Below are positions 31,795 through 42,299 of a stretch of DNA of 64,000 bases, piece after piece; the first letter of the stretch is position 1; each line of letters opens with the position of its first letter. Source of the stretch: Crocodylus rhombifer (Eukaryota; Chordata; Crocodylia; Crocodylidae); the NCBI GenBank assembly GCA_038503035.1, contig JAVSML010024358.1, positions 248,001-312,000 on the forward strand. Reading direction: 5' to 3'. A program made the position numbers and the translations under genes. Under the pieces are notes generated by a model. That model was given only the letters and a program-made list of their open reading frames with translations, did not search any database and was not told the origin of the DNA.

Positions 31795-32739
31795 CCCCTT
31801 CCAGGACTCTTAACATCAGGCCCTGTGGGAGCAGCATCCTTTGAGGGGTCCTGGGGTGGCCATCACTCCCTGATCTCTTGACGGAGGGATGTGCTCTCCT
31901 GGGCTGGGCTCTTTCACTCCTGGAGCTGCTTGTGGCTCCCAGGGGGCCCAACCTCGATGTTGACCTCATTAGGCTCAAGGAGCTGAGAGGTGGGGGGGAG
32001 GGCTGTTGGAAACTCCCCCCACCACCTTCCCTATTCCCAGGTCACTTCTGAACACTACAGAGTCTGGGGGGATGCCAAGGAGGCAGCCAGAGAGAGAGGG
32101 AGGGTCCTGCTCACTAACCTCCACTCCCCTTGAAGTGGTGGAGAGGTCTTGATGGGATGATGAGGCCTCCTGGGAAGACGTCTTCTGTTGCTGGAACTTT
32201 CCCTTCCCAGCAGGAAGAGCCAAAACCGCCCCTGTGGGGGGAGGAAATGGGGGAGCCAGGTCTACCGCCACAGAGCCAGCTGACTCTGACAAAATGGGGA
32301 GTGGCTGGGAGGAAGGCCCATCCCCACCACCCAATGGGGCTTTCTCACCAGAGGCAGATGAGCCACCACTGAGCACAGATTCATGCAGCTCTTCCACAGC
32401 CAACTTCTTTGGGCATTGGGTAGCCAGACGGGACCTACAGCGAAAGCCTGAGTTGTCCCCAGTAGTGAGGTAACGCTGTCCATCAATCAGGAAGGACATA
32501 GAGTGGGGCAAACCCCAAGTCTCCCTGTCCAGAAGCATGAACGTCTGCCTTTTAAAGGTCAGGATATGCCAGAGTTCAGGAACCTTGCTTCCAAATAGCA
32601 GTCTACAGACTGGCCCTGTAATCAGGCAGTAGGTGAGCTCATCATCAGACAGAAATGGGGGGACATTAGAGGTTACTACCTGAATGGTCAGTGTGTCTAG
32701 GGGCATCACAATGCAAGAAACACCCCGACAGACACACAT
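31795..32739 (-). pseudogene. Tx1-like LINE ORF1 remnant, RNA-binding part
   Basis: The open stretch 31975-32739 (254 codons) plus a shifted continuation to 31790. Order on the minus strand: TLTIQVVTSNVPPFLSDDEL, then a CRLLFGSKVPELWHILTFKR stretch, RQTFMLLDRETWGLPHSMSF, LIDGQRYLTTGDNSGFRCRS and ATQCPKK. This matches the RRM-like region and following zinc knuckle of Tx1-type ORF1 proteins, which bind element RNA. The knuckle is damaged: only FRC and QCP are clear, and the Gly-His step is missing. A long Pro/Ser-rich low-complexity tail follows, then a frame change near 31978 to MSLMRSTSRLGPLGATSSSR. The initiating Met is not established. Family placement is from motif wording only. Confidence 0.62.
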
Positions 32740-32744
32740 GCTAC

Positions 32745-34320
32745 CATGACATCATGCACCAAAGCAGGGGAGCTCAGGAAAATGTTGGGGATTTCCCAGT
32801 GTCAAATTTTGCGACTGCACTGCTAATTAGCAGCACATCAAATGGGTGCACGTGCACCACATGTGGTTTGTGGCACCTCAGACAGCTTTGAGAGACCACA
32901 AACTAAATGTGTGTGCTTGTCTGGAGTTTGCAAAAGAATGACTATTGCAGATTTACAGGGGAAATCTGAATCAATATCCATGTCATAGACTGACACAAGA
33001 ACACAAAAAACTTTACATTATGAATACTGATTCCACCATCTGTCTTGCTCCTAGCATCATGTTTTATAAGTAAGGCCCAGATTATCTGTTGAACCAAATT
33101 TCTGTTATAGTTCATTGACTCTGCTGAGCCTCAGCTTAAGAGCAGATTAGAAGAGCCTGCAGGCTGCTCTAACCTGTGCCAGTTATCAAGGACCCCTCCA
33201 TGAGCTAAAGATGGCAGGAATACAATGCCTCTTCCCAAACAGACAGAGATACAGAGGAAACCAACACAGAAGCCAGCTGTGCTATCACTATGCCTGTTAG
33301 GGGATTTACTCCATACCTGGGGAGTTATCAGAAGGAATGATACAGCCTATTTCTATTCCCTTTATACTGCCACACCAGTGCCAGGGTGATAAATCAAGGC
33401 TCTGGCTCTTTTGATAGGTGCAGTATTTGTAATTCTGGTTATAAAACAGTTTAATAAACAAGGCATCTTACTTTTGAAAACAAGAAAAAGGGGCCAAGTT
33501 AATTAAGTGTTATGAGGCAATAAGCCAACAGTGTTGAGTTCTGTTGAACTTAATAAAACAAGCTTGATTGTGAGCTTTGGCAACTGTGATAGCATTCTTG
33601 TCTCTTTTCCTCCATTTTCCCCCACACCGGTGGGACACCTGAAATCCAGTTTTTTAGCATGTGTACAATTCTAAAAAATTAGGCACATCAATACATATTT
33701 AGACAACTTACCCTGCACTGCATATAGAGGGATAGAGCAATAATTGATTAAATAGGTATAGATACATTTATTAAAAAACTGAGCTCTCTATGGGGAGATA
33801 TAATGTATAGCATCCTAATGAGTTATTTCATTACTTCAGCTTTATTGGCCTCAACATCTATCAGGTAAGTTGCTTTTCTGTACCCTAGTTCAGTTCTACT
33901 CCTTTGACAGTTACTTCAAATGTATAAAGATGAATTTTACTCACTATTTAGAGTCTTGTTCTAAATGCACTTGTGCTTGATTTAGACTATTTATAATTTA
34001 ATGTTAAATGTATTTTTTTCTATTTAACAACACAACAGCAATTATTAGTTTCCATAATTAGCAGCTTTGCAGTTATTCTTGACAGCACTTATACTATATG
34101 CACACAGGAGCCAATTAGCAAGACACTTAAAAAACTTGTCAAGTGAAGATATTCAAGCAGTAATATTTTTCAGTGGATACTACAGGTTAACCTGCATGTA
34201 GGAGATACATTTCCCAGTTCTTTAGCACTTGAGAAATAAATGAACAACAAATGAGATTACAAAAACTCCAGGTGAAAAATGTGCTCACAGAGAACATAAT
34301 TTTTCAACTGTGTTATTAGA
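32745..34320. other. No gene seen
   Basis: The left 100 bp may hold the ORF1 N-terminus or 5' UTR of the Tx1-like element, but nothing is readable. The rest is AT-rich unique sequence. Confidence 0.45.
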
Positions 34321-34325
34321 GGATA

Positions 34326-34450
34326 AGGGCCTGATTCTAATCTCATAGTGGTGAATCAGGAAAAACTTCATTGAAGTAAGTAGGCCTGATTCTCCTCTCA
34401 TTTGCACTTACTTGATGTCAGTGTCACAATGAGATCATAATCATGGCCTC
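34326..34450. mobile_element. Palindromic TIR element, GGGCCTGATTCT type
   Basis: The left end AGGGCCTGATTCTAATCTCA (34326-34345) pairs with the right end TGAGATCATAATCATGGCCT (34430-34449). The middle repeats GGCCTGATTCTCCTCTCATT and contains CTTCATTGAAGTAAGTAGG. I recall very similar short palindromic repeats as common in turtle and crocodilian DNA. No coding capacity. Confidence 0.55.
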
Positions 34451-36470
34451 AGTTTAAGCAAGCGTATGAATTAAACCCGATGACCTCCTTATGTGTCTGG
34501 CCTATCTCTTTTATTTCTAACCTGTATCATTCTGACTGATACTGATAATGTGCTGTCTCTTGTCTAGCTTTTTCAGTGCTTTCCCACCCCTCTCTCTCAC
34601 TCCATAAAGCTGTTAATGACACAGAATTATCAAAAAAGTGGGTAAGTGATGAGGGCACATTAGAATGCTGACTGTCTTCAGTGTTCTTTTCAACAAACTG
34701 GTTAGAAGGTGATTCGAAAAAAAGGATCACATAATAAATGCTTAATAATCCCTCTGCTTCTGCAGGGTATTATCAGGAGAGTATGAGACTATTTTATATA
34801 TAGCATTACTTATATAACACCACAATGTACATTGCACTTTATGGTACAGACATAAATTGGTTCCCTGCCAGAGAATGTTAACAGTCAAAAATGAAATGAG
34901 AAAAAATATGATATTCCAGCCTGCAGGGAGAGAGGACTTATTATATGATTACCTGGATGGCAGGGTATGTGCATCTATTGCACTATAAACAATTATTTGT
35001 ATGCAATAGTTATAACAAAGGATGGATGAAGCTGATCAGGACTTCTGCCAATTTCACTTTTGGGTGCTGCTGTATCTTTTGGTTGTCACCAGAAGTGTTG
35101 GAAAGTTGCTAGACACAGCTCAATATCTCAGCCCAGTCAGAAGTTTGTTTCAGTGAGCTTCCCAGGGCAAAACTGAAGATGAAAGAGGTCTGGATAATTT
35201 GGGGGGGTTTTGTGTAACAATGCCAAACTCAATACATTCTTTAAATTCACAGCATAATTTAAGTACAAAGGATAATGCCAGAGATAATCATTACTGCTAT
35301 TTTTTTCTTTGTTTCCCCACTGTAATCAGGTGCTACTGTGGAATATGTGGGTTAATAGCAAATTCATATATTGCCTATAAATTATCATAGCTTCACTCTG
35401 CAGTAGCATCACTACATCTCAGCCACAGCAAGGTCAGGCCCAGTTTATAAAAATACATTTTAAAAAGTATGGATTTGCTAGTTGTGGTGCTGGCAATTTG
35501 TTAGATGACAGAATTTCTTCTGGGTCAGTACTGGTCCATGCCAAAGCATAATGTTAAGGGCACTTGCCTTTCAGTTGCTTTTTAAAACTTGCCTTTTGAG
35601 TGCTCTGTTAAACCTTGTGTGTTGGCCAAATTCCAGCTTGCATTCTGAATACTTAATTTCTCCAAGAAGTTTCAGTTGCATATGATATCATTTTTTCACC
35701 TCCTCCTGGTTTTGTTTGTTAAACATCTGTTTTGTTTCACCCAAGAGATGGGGAAATGGGCTTCTGTGAATCTTAGGTCTATCTCTCAGAGGTATTGTGA
35801 GGATTAATTATTACTTTTAAGATTCTTTTGGAGTTGCATATTAAATGTTTTTGGGAATTGCACAGTATTAGTCATATTTATACAGTCAGTCATACTGGCC
35901 TGTAGATGCACCTTAGAAAATTTGGATGGTATAGCCATCCTTGGAGAGATCAGTCTCCACAGACAAAATAACTGATCTTCTCAAAACTGTAGATGGTGTT
36001 GGATTGGAATGAATTATTTTACCATCTGTATTCTGGCTTTCCTCTGAAGGTGTTTAGATGAAGTAACTTGTGACTCAAGAAGTAATATTATATTGTTTAT
36101 TTGCATGCATCCACAAAGACGTCATATTAAAGAATATCTCTTTGAGGATGACTCTTCGCTGTTAATTTAATGACATTCTTCTTAAATTGTATCTGTTTTT
36201 GTTCACATTTGAAGGAATGAGATTACTTAATAACCAGTGTTAAACAAACAGTATGTTGAACCAAAAACTGGTATGTATATTACAGCACTGAACATTGTGA
36301 GGAAATTTGCCTGCTTTGCAAATATTCTCACTAGCAATTGTCTAATATAGCCAGTATGGTATGTCTCTGTCTCATCATCTACCCAATTCTGTCTGCCAGA
36401 TAGTTTTTCTTTGACTCTGAGGCTTCCTCTTCACATTACAGATATCACACAATAAACTGGTTAATGAGAC
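34451..36470. other. No gene seen
   Basis: AT-rich unique sequence. Short open frames (60-67 codons) lack domains. No tandem repeat longer than a few units was seen. Confidence 0.5.
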
Positions 36471-36472
36471 TG

Positions 36473-36593
36473 TCTACATGTGCAAAGCAGCTATTACACT
36501 GTAAAATGCTCCAACCAACTATAAAGTTAAACCTCATAAATGTGTACTAACTGTATAGCTGGTTGCTAACAAGCTTTAATTTGCACATGTAGA
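36473..36593. mobile_element. Short TIR element with perfect 14-bp ends
   Basis: TCTACATGTGCAAA at 36473-36486 and TTTGCACATGTAGA at 36580-36593 are exact inverted repeats. The interior pairs partly as well (GCAGCTATTACAC against CAACAAGC-like stretches is weak). 121 bp, no coding capacity. The TCTACATG core resembles the other GTCTACAC elements of this window. Confidence 0.55.
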
Positions 36594-36599
36594 AGGGTA

Positions 36600-37980
36600 T
36601 ACTCTGAGGTTCGGAGCCCATCAGCAGACAAGGCTCCTATCTACAGGGGTGAAAACTCCCAAGCCCTGGGGATCAAGATGCCATGATCCCCAAGGCTTCA
36701 GGGTATGTGAAACCTCTGGCCCCACATGGGGATTTTAGTACCCAACTGTGACTTATCCAGCTGTACCCCAGCAAATGGGGCTTCCAGCCATGGGTGCCTG
36801 CTTCTTGCTGATGCAGGAAGAAACCAGGATTGGGGTTCCCCTACACCAGATCTATATTGGATCTTATACCTAATCCTACATTCATGCCTCTGTGACATGG
36901 CAGGAGGAACGATTGTATGAATAGTACATTCTATCCAAAAAATTTACAAAATCAACCTATAAAGTGATTTTTACTCTGTAACATAGTTTTGAGACCTCAC
37001 TTTGCTATATAGCTCCGATGAAAAATGTAAATGAAAAACTGCATGAGATCTTCAATCACTTAAAATGATAGGAAACAATTCACAAGATTTTACTGGAAAA
37101 ACACTAGTATTCCTGTAATTGACATAACTATGTTCCATATTTCATTTGGTGGGGGGGGGGGAAATCTTACCTTTCTACAGTGAATTAAAATGTAAAAAAA
37201 GAAAAAAGTCATCCTCCTACCATAGAAAAAGAACATGTTGTTGAAAATTAGGAATTTCAGATCTAAAAAGAAAAAAAAAACAATTTGAAAAAGATATTAT
37301 GTCTTTCCAATTTTTTTGTAAAATACGATTACATTTTTCTCCTGGCAGCTCTAAATACTATAAAAGCAGTATTTGCAACATGAGTTCCCTATAACATTAA
37401 TACTTAATTAATGTTTAAACATGTCTTGGCTTATTTCCTGTCTCAGAGTACAGTTATATTGTGAGCTACCCAATTCCATTCACCAGCTACTCACCATCAG
37501 AAACTTACTTGGGGGCCAAATTTTATTCTTCAAAATGTGACAGGATACAAAATTAATGGATGCTCTCATTTGGTTCAGAAGTTAGTCATATGGCCTTTCT
37601 AGCGTTTTAACAACACTGGCAGTCACTGCAATATGTCTCTCATTTTGATACAGTTGACAGTACACCCACTAACTGGCAGAAAAAAAGGAAGGAGCAAAAC
37701 TACAAAAACCTTTATATGCCTTCTCATTTTATAAGGTTTTATAAGGATTTTGCAAGGGCTGCAATTTTTAAAGATGAACAGTTTCCATAAATCTTCATCT
37801 AAGATGGAGAAGTTAGGACCCTTTACACCTGTTTATGTCCATGCTAAAATGTAAAAATAGCAGAGAGCTTGTTACAGAAATTGCAGTGAAAGATTTTGTC
37901 ACTACAGCTATTTAATTAGCTGGAAGATGGTGGGGAGTGGGGCAAAGGGGTATACTTTCAAAGAACATTTCTTTGCCAGA
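36600..37980. other. No gene seen; GC-rich patch and homopolymer
   Basis: Bases 36600-36920 are GC-richer and end in GGCAGGAGGAACGATTGT, which echoes in reverse complement a stretch near 4239-4263. An 11-G run lies at 37151-37161. The rest is AT-rich. Confidence 0.45.
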
Positions 37981-37982
37981 AA

Positions 37983-38050
37983 GTGTCATGTTAGCTTTGG
38001 ACTAGATGACCTCCTGAGGTCCCTTCCAACCCTAATTTTCTGTGATTTTC
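37983..38050 (+). mobile_element. CR1 LINE 3'-terminal remnant
   Basis: TTTGGACTAGATGACCTCCT then GAGGTCCCTTCCAACCCTAA and TTTTCTGTGATTTTCT: the last 60-70 bp of a CR1 3' end. It is followed at once by coding sequence of another CR1 (38060), so it marks an older, separate insertion. Confidence 0.75.
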
Positions 38051-38059
38051 TATACCAGT

Positions 38060-39667
38060 TGAAAACCATGCTTGTCAGAAAGGAACATGCTGAAAAAAGG
38101 GATGGAGGGGAGCGGGGTGTAGCTCTCTATGTGAAGCAGAGCTACACATCCCTACAAGCTCAGATTTGCACCTAAGGAGGAGAACTGAGGACCCTTTGGG
38201 TTAGAATATGAGGGGAACATGGTGAAGGGGATACAGTGGTAGGAGTCTATTACAGACCACCAAAACAAGAACAAGAGCTTGACCATGAATTCACCAGGGA
38301 ATTGGCTGAGGCTGCATACACTCAGTGCATGGTTGTCATGGGAGACTTAAGCTATCTGGACATCTCCTGGGAAAAGCACTCAGCCAAATCTGATCAGTCT
38401 CAAAAGCTTCCTCACATGCGTGGATGTTCTCTACCTGTCTCAAGAAGTTTATGGACTGATAAGAGGTAAGGCACTGCTGGATCTGGCACTGGCCAAAGGG
38501 GATGATCTAATCAGTGACCTAAGAATCGAAGGGAAGCTGGGTGACAGTGACCCTGAGTAGATCACTTTCACTATCCATTGCAAAGCTGGAAAGGTAGCCA
38601 GCAATGCAGTAGTCCTTGACTTTAGGAAAGATGATTTTCATAAGCTCAGGAGACTTGTTCTTGAGGCCTGGTAGGTAGGGAATTTGACAGGTAGGGAAGT
38701 TCATGATGAGTGATTGCTCCTTAAGGAAGAGATCCTAGAAACACAAGGGATGTCCATTCCAACCCATAGGAAAGGTGGTATAAGGCCTCAGCAACCTCCT
38801 TGGCTCAACAGGGAACTCATGGACCTCCTACATCTAAAAAGGGAAGCTTATAAAGGATGGAAGACAAGAACCATCACTACAGAGGAGTATTCTGCACTGG
38901 TCCATACGTGTAGGGAGTGAACTAAGAAGCCAAGGCTGCAACTGAACTCAAACTAACTACACAAATCAAGGACAATAAAAAGCCCTTCTTCAGATATGTG
39001 GGAAGTTGAAAGAAAAATAAGGGCAACATTGGACCCCTGCTAAACCAATTGGGGCAGCTGACTGCCGACACCCAGGAAAAAGCCAATCTGTTTAATGATT
39101 ACTTTGCATCAGTTTTTCACCAGCGCAAAGGGACTATGCTGTATAACATGATGAGGGATGACCAGTTTGAGGGTGAATATATGGTCACCATTGGCGTAGA
39201 TCTTGTGAGGGACAACTTTGAGAGGCTGGACCCCCACCAATCAGCTGGTCTGAATAGATTGCACCCAAGAGAGCTAAAGGAACTGGTAGACATCATAACA
39301 CAGCCACTGGCAAGGATATTCAAGAGCTTGTGGTGCTCAGGTGAAGTACCTGAAGATTGGAAGAGGGCCAATATTGTGCTTATCTTCAATAAATGAAGGA
39401 AAGAAGACCCAGGAAACTACAGGCCAATCAGTTTGACCTCAATCTCTGGGAAGATCTTGGAAAAAATTATAAAAGAAACCATTCTTGACAGGCTAACAGA
39501 AGGCAACATCCTGAGGGACAGCCAGCAGGTGTTTGTTCCGGGTAGGTCTTACCTGACCAATCTCATTTCCTTCTATGACCAGGTGATGTATCACCTAGAC
39601 AAAAGGGAAGAGGGTGGTATCATATATTTGGACTTCAAAAAAGCCTTTGACCTGGTGTCCTATCATG
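38060..39667 (+). mobile_element. CR1 LINE, ORF2 endonuclease to RT fingers/palm
   Basis: The central part of CR1 ORF2 in the proper order: endonuclease C-terminal half (38120-38580), linker (38590-39040) and RT N-terminal part (39049-39667). It breaks off after KKAFDLVSYHV at about 39665. CR1 sequence resumes at about 39865 with the 3' part, so 38060-40645 may be one copy with a replaced middle segment. Several stops and frameshifts are present. Confidence 0.8.
38100..39667 (+). pseudogene. CR1 ORF2 remnant: endonuclease and RT domains 0-3
   Basis: Endonuclease landmarks: RGVALYVKQSYTSLQAQ (38118-38168), VVGVYYRPPKQEQELDHEF (about 38233-38290) and VVMGDLSYLDISW (38332-38370, the GDxN-like block with Asn changed to Ser). 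After many stops comes EKANLFNDYFASVFHQRKG (39079-39135). The RT part has SAGLNRLHPRELKELVDIIT, GEVPEDWKRANIVLIFNK (39341-39394), RPISLTSISGKILEKII (39421-39471) and YLDFKKAFD (39625-39651, holding the first catalytic Asp). The SGVPQGS and FADD motifs are lost at the 39.67-kb break. A stop follows IFNK, so the protein is dead. Confidence 0.78.
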
Positions 39668-39864
39668 TCTGTTGGCTTATAAATGGTATTTAATGGCCTA
39701 TTTTATAGAAATTAGCTTATAGGTATAGATATATGCATTATAAGGGGACAGGATGGGCAGCAGAGGTTAAATGGATTTCTGAGAGCTTGGGAGACACACA
39801 CACAGGTTCTCATGGCCCTGAAAACAGATGATCTGTCTAGCACAACAAGGCCAATGGTTGGACA
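39668..39864. other. Non-CR1 segment inside the CR1 copy
   Basis: About 197 bp of AT-rich sequence with a (CA)n bit at 39793-39801. It replaces the RT palm region and the stretch coding for the FADD motif. It starts in place of the HPVLIKKL stretch, and CR1 wording returns at CACCTGGGGAGGAAGAACCA. Either an insertion with deletion, or the join of two CR1 copies. Confidence 0.5.
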
Positions 39865-40645
39865 CACCTGGGGAGGAAGAACCAGCACCATACCTACAGG
39901 CTGGGAAACTCCCTTCTCATCAAAAAACGTGTCTCTGAAAATCTCCGAAGATGGAGAGGCAGAGGCAGAAAAGAATCTTGGACTCACTTCTGATGACAAG
40001 ATGAACATGGGCCGGCCGTGTGGGGATGCAGTCAGGAAGGCGAACCATACCTTGTCATGCATCCACAGATGCATCTCGAGTAGGTCCAAGGAGGTGATAC
40101 TCCTCCTCTATGCGACACTGGTCAGGCCGCAGTTGGAGTACTGTGTCCAGTTCTGGGCACCGCACTTCAGGAGGGATGTGGACAACATGGATAGGTCCAG
40201 AGGAGGGCCACTCGCATAATCAAGGGGAAGCAGGGCAGGCTCTACAAGGAGAGTCTAAGGGACCTGAACCTGTTCAGCCTCCACAAGAGAAGGCTGAGGG
40301 GTGATCTAGTGGCCTGTTACAAACTAGTCAGAGGGGATCAGCAGGCATTGGGGGAGTCCCTGTTCCCCCAAGCACTACCAGGATTAACTAGAAATAACAG
40401 TCACAAGCTCACAGATGGTAGATTCAGACTAGACATCAGGAGGTGCTACTTCACTGTCAGGGCAGCTAAGATCAGGAACCAACTTCCAAGAGAAGTGGTG
40501 CTGGCTCCTACCCTGGGGGTCTTTAAGAGGAGGCTAGGCGAACACCTCGCCAGGGTCGTTTGACCCCAGTACTTTTTCCTGCCATGGCAGGGGGTTGGAA
40601 TTGATGATTTGTTTAGGTCCCTTCTGACTCTACCAACTATGAAAC
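39865..40645 (+). mobile_element. CR1 LINE 3' part, ACTATGAAA-tail subfamily
   Basis: ORF2 C-terminal region and 3' UTR. It ends GGTCCCTTCTGACTCTACCA then ACTATGAAACAATTCTAC. Readable blocks: KMNMGRPCGDAVRKANHTLS (about 40000-40060), RCISSRSKEVILLLYATLVR, WAPHFRRDVDNM, then in a shifted frame ACYKLVRGDQQALGESLFPQ (about 40312-40371) and TLGVFKRRLGEHLARVV (about 40510-40560). A frameshift lies near 40195-40205. It is the same subfamily as the copies at 19 and 49 kb. Confidence 0.83.
40309..40563 (+). pseudogene. CR1 ORF2 C-terminal remnant
   Basis: 84 open codons covering the very end of ORF2: ACYKLVRGDQQALGESLFPQ, LTRNNSHKLTDGRFRLDIRR, CYFTVRAAKIRNQLPREVVL and TLGVFKRRLGEHLARVV, closed by a TGA at 40561-40563. 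It keeps the WN/RNQLPREVV tail in frame, which the 19-kb copy has lost. The Met at its start is internal, not native. Confidence 0.75.
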
Positions 40646-40664
40646 AATTCTACACTCACTAGCA

Positions 40665-41345
40665 CCATGACCATAAGAGGCTTGGGTTCATGACTGATGA
40701 CAAGATGAACATGACAATGCAAAGCTGACAAAGCAAACAAAACTCTGGCTTGCATTTACTGATGCATCTCAAGCAAGACCCAGGATGTCATCCTCCCACT
40801 GTACTCAGCGTTGTTGCGGCTGCAACTGGAGTACTGCATCCAGTTCTGGGCTCCACAATTCAGGAAGGATGTGGAGCAGTTTGAAAGAATCCAGAAGAGA
40901 GCCACATTCATGGTCAGAGGGCAAGCGAACAGGCCTTATGAAGAGAGGATGTGAGCTATGGGACTCTTCAGCCTGGAGAAGTGCAGGCTCAGGGGTGACT
41001 TAATGGCAGCCTCTAAGTACATAAGGGGTATACATCAGGATCTGGGGGAATGCCTGTTCACCAGAGCACCCCAAAGGATGACAAGGTCCAATGGTCATAA
41101 ACTCCTTCAAGACTGTTTTAGGCTTAGAGGAAAATAAGGAAAAACTTCTTACTGTCCGAGGCCCCAAGGCCTGGAATAGACTCCCTCAAGAGGTGGTGCA
41201 AGTACCTATTCTGGACACTTTTAAGAAACATTTGGTTGCTTATCTTCTTGGGATCTTTTGACCCTAGATGACTTCCTTCCCTTTGGTCATGGAGCTGGAC
41301 CTGATGATCTCACAAGGTCCCTTCCAGCCCTAATGTCTATGTCTA
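40665..41345 (+). mobile_element. CR1 LINE 3' fragment, TCTATGAA-tail subfamily
   Basis: A second CR1 3' end directly downstream, same orientation but different subfamily. It starts near TTGGGTTCATGACTGATGAC, includes TACTGCATCCAGTTCTGGGC and GGACTCTTCAGCCTGGAGAA, and ends GTCTATGTCTATGAAATA. The ORF2 tail is broken by stops; where the 9.3-kb copy has TGA, this one has CCGAGGCCCCAAG. It is closest to the copies at 9.0 and 17.1 kb. Confidence 0.8.
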
Positions 41346-41422
41346 TGAAATATAATGAAACATGATGTCTCTTCCTGATCTATGTGCCTATATGTGGGCT
41401 CAAATGCAATCTAATTAGAGTC

Positions 41423-41460
41423 TAGAGCCATGTGTAAATAAAAGGAGGGGCATGTGTGAA
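41423..41460. repeat. Terminal motif shared in inverse with 43.9 kb
   Basis: AGCCATGTGTAAATAAAAGG then GGCATGTGTGAATGACACTT. The reverse complement of 43853-43899 reads GGCCGTGTGTAAATGAAATG then GGCATGTGTGCGTGACACTT. It could be the left end of a DNA element that continues rightward; the partner end is uncertain. Confidence 0.4.
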
Positions 41461-41504
41461 TGACACTTTAAAGTGGGTTAAACGCTTTTGGACTACCCCA
41501 GCCC

Positions 41505-42120
41505 CACCATGGCTGCCCCCCGCCCCCACCCCCGGCCAGCTCCCTGTGCTTTAAAAAAAAACCTGCACTCACTGGGTGCTTCTGGGTGGTGGGGAGGCAA
41601 TTCCTGCTACCCCCCACTGTCCCATGCTGCTTGGGGGGTGTTGCATGAGCACCCAACCCCTGCCCACTGTCCAAGCTCCCTCCACCCCACAGATACCCTG
41701 CCTGCCCCAGCTCTGGCCCTTTAAGAAACAACCCTCCCCATACTCAACAGCTCCTGCAGTGGCCTTAGGGCTTCAGGGAGCTCATGGAAGAGCCCCCCAC
41801 ATGGCATGGGGCAGTGGGGGGCAGTGGCGATCACTTCCCTCCCAGGCAGGAACTGGTGAGCCTGTGGTATTTTGTTGTTGTTTTTTCTTAAACGGCCAGG
41901 AGCTGCATCAGGCAGAGAAGCCATGGGGGGCTAGTGGAATGGGCAATTGTCAGGGGGCCCATAGTAGAGCCCCCCCATGCAGTGGGGGGCAGTCGGGGCC
42001 AGTGGGGGGCAACAGGGATCACCCTCCCGCCTGGCAGCAGCTGGTGAATTGGGACTTTTTTTTTCAAAGTGCCTGCAGCTGGGGCAGGCAGGGCAGCCAT
42101 TGCCAGGGCTGAGACAGCCA
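41505..42120. repeat. GC-rich foldback and roughly 180-bp repeat units
   Basis: Two direct units (anchors GAGCCCCCCACATGGCATGG at about 41789 and GAGCCCCCCCATGCAGTGGG at about 41968) each run through a cagtgggggg stretch, a poly-T patch and a GCAGCCAT or AAGCCATGG end. An inverted version lies at 41508-41640 (CCATGGCTGCCCCCCGCCCC ... TACCCCCCACTGTCCCATGC). Folded, the left arm pairs with either right unit. Open frames up to 178 codons here reflect composition, not genes. Confidence 0.5.
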
Positions 42121-42130
42121 GCATGGGATG

Positions 42131-42296
42131 GGCCTGTGTGATTCTGAGATTTGGCTGATTTGGCAGCAGCCAAATCTCCGAATCAGATTCAGCCGAATCA
42201 ATTCAAGACAGTGATTCAAATCACTGAATCAAATCACTGTCCCCTGAACTGGCCGAATCCGAATCCAAAGTGAATACTAGCCGCTTCACACAGGCC
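42131..42296. mobile_element. Short element with perfect 11-bp inverted ends GGCCTGTGTGA
   Basis: GGCCTGTGTGA at 42131-42141 and TCACACAGGCC at 42286-42296. The interior is rich in GATTC/GAATC words (ATTCAGCCGAATCAATTC, GTGATTCAAATCACTGAATC) that pair among themselves. No coding capacity. I recall similar wording from sauropsid DNA-transposon derivatives, but cannot name the family. Confidence 0.5.
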
Positions 42297-42299
42297 TAA

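Noticed and set aside
39712..40089. 125-codon open frame on the minus strand
   Set aside because: Mostly antisense to the CR1 ORF2 tail; no independent motif.
41576..42112. 178-codon open frame on the plus strand
   Set aside because: It follows the GC-rich repeat units at 41.5-42.1 kb. No domain, and other frames are open too.
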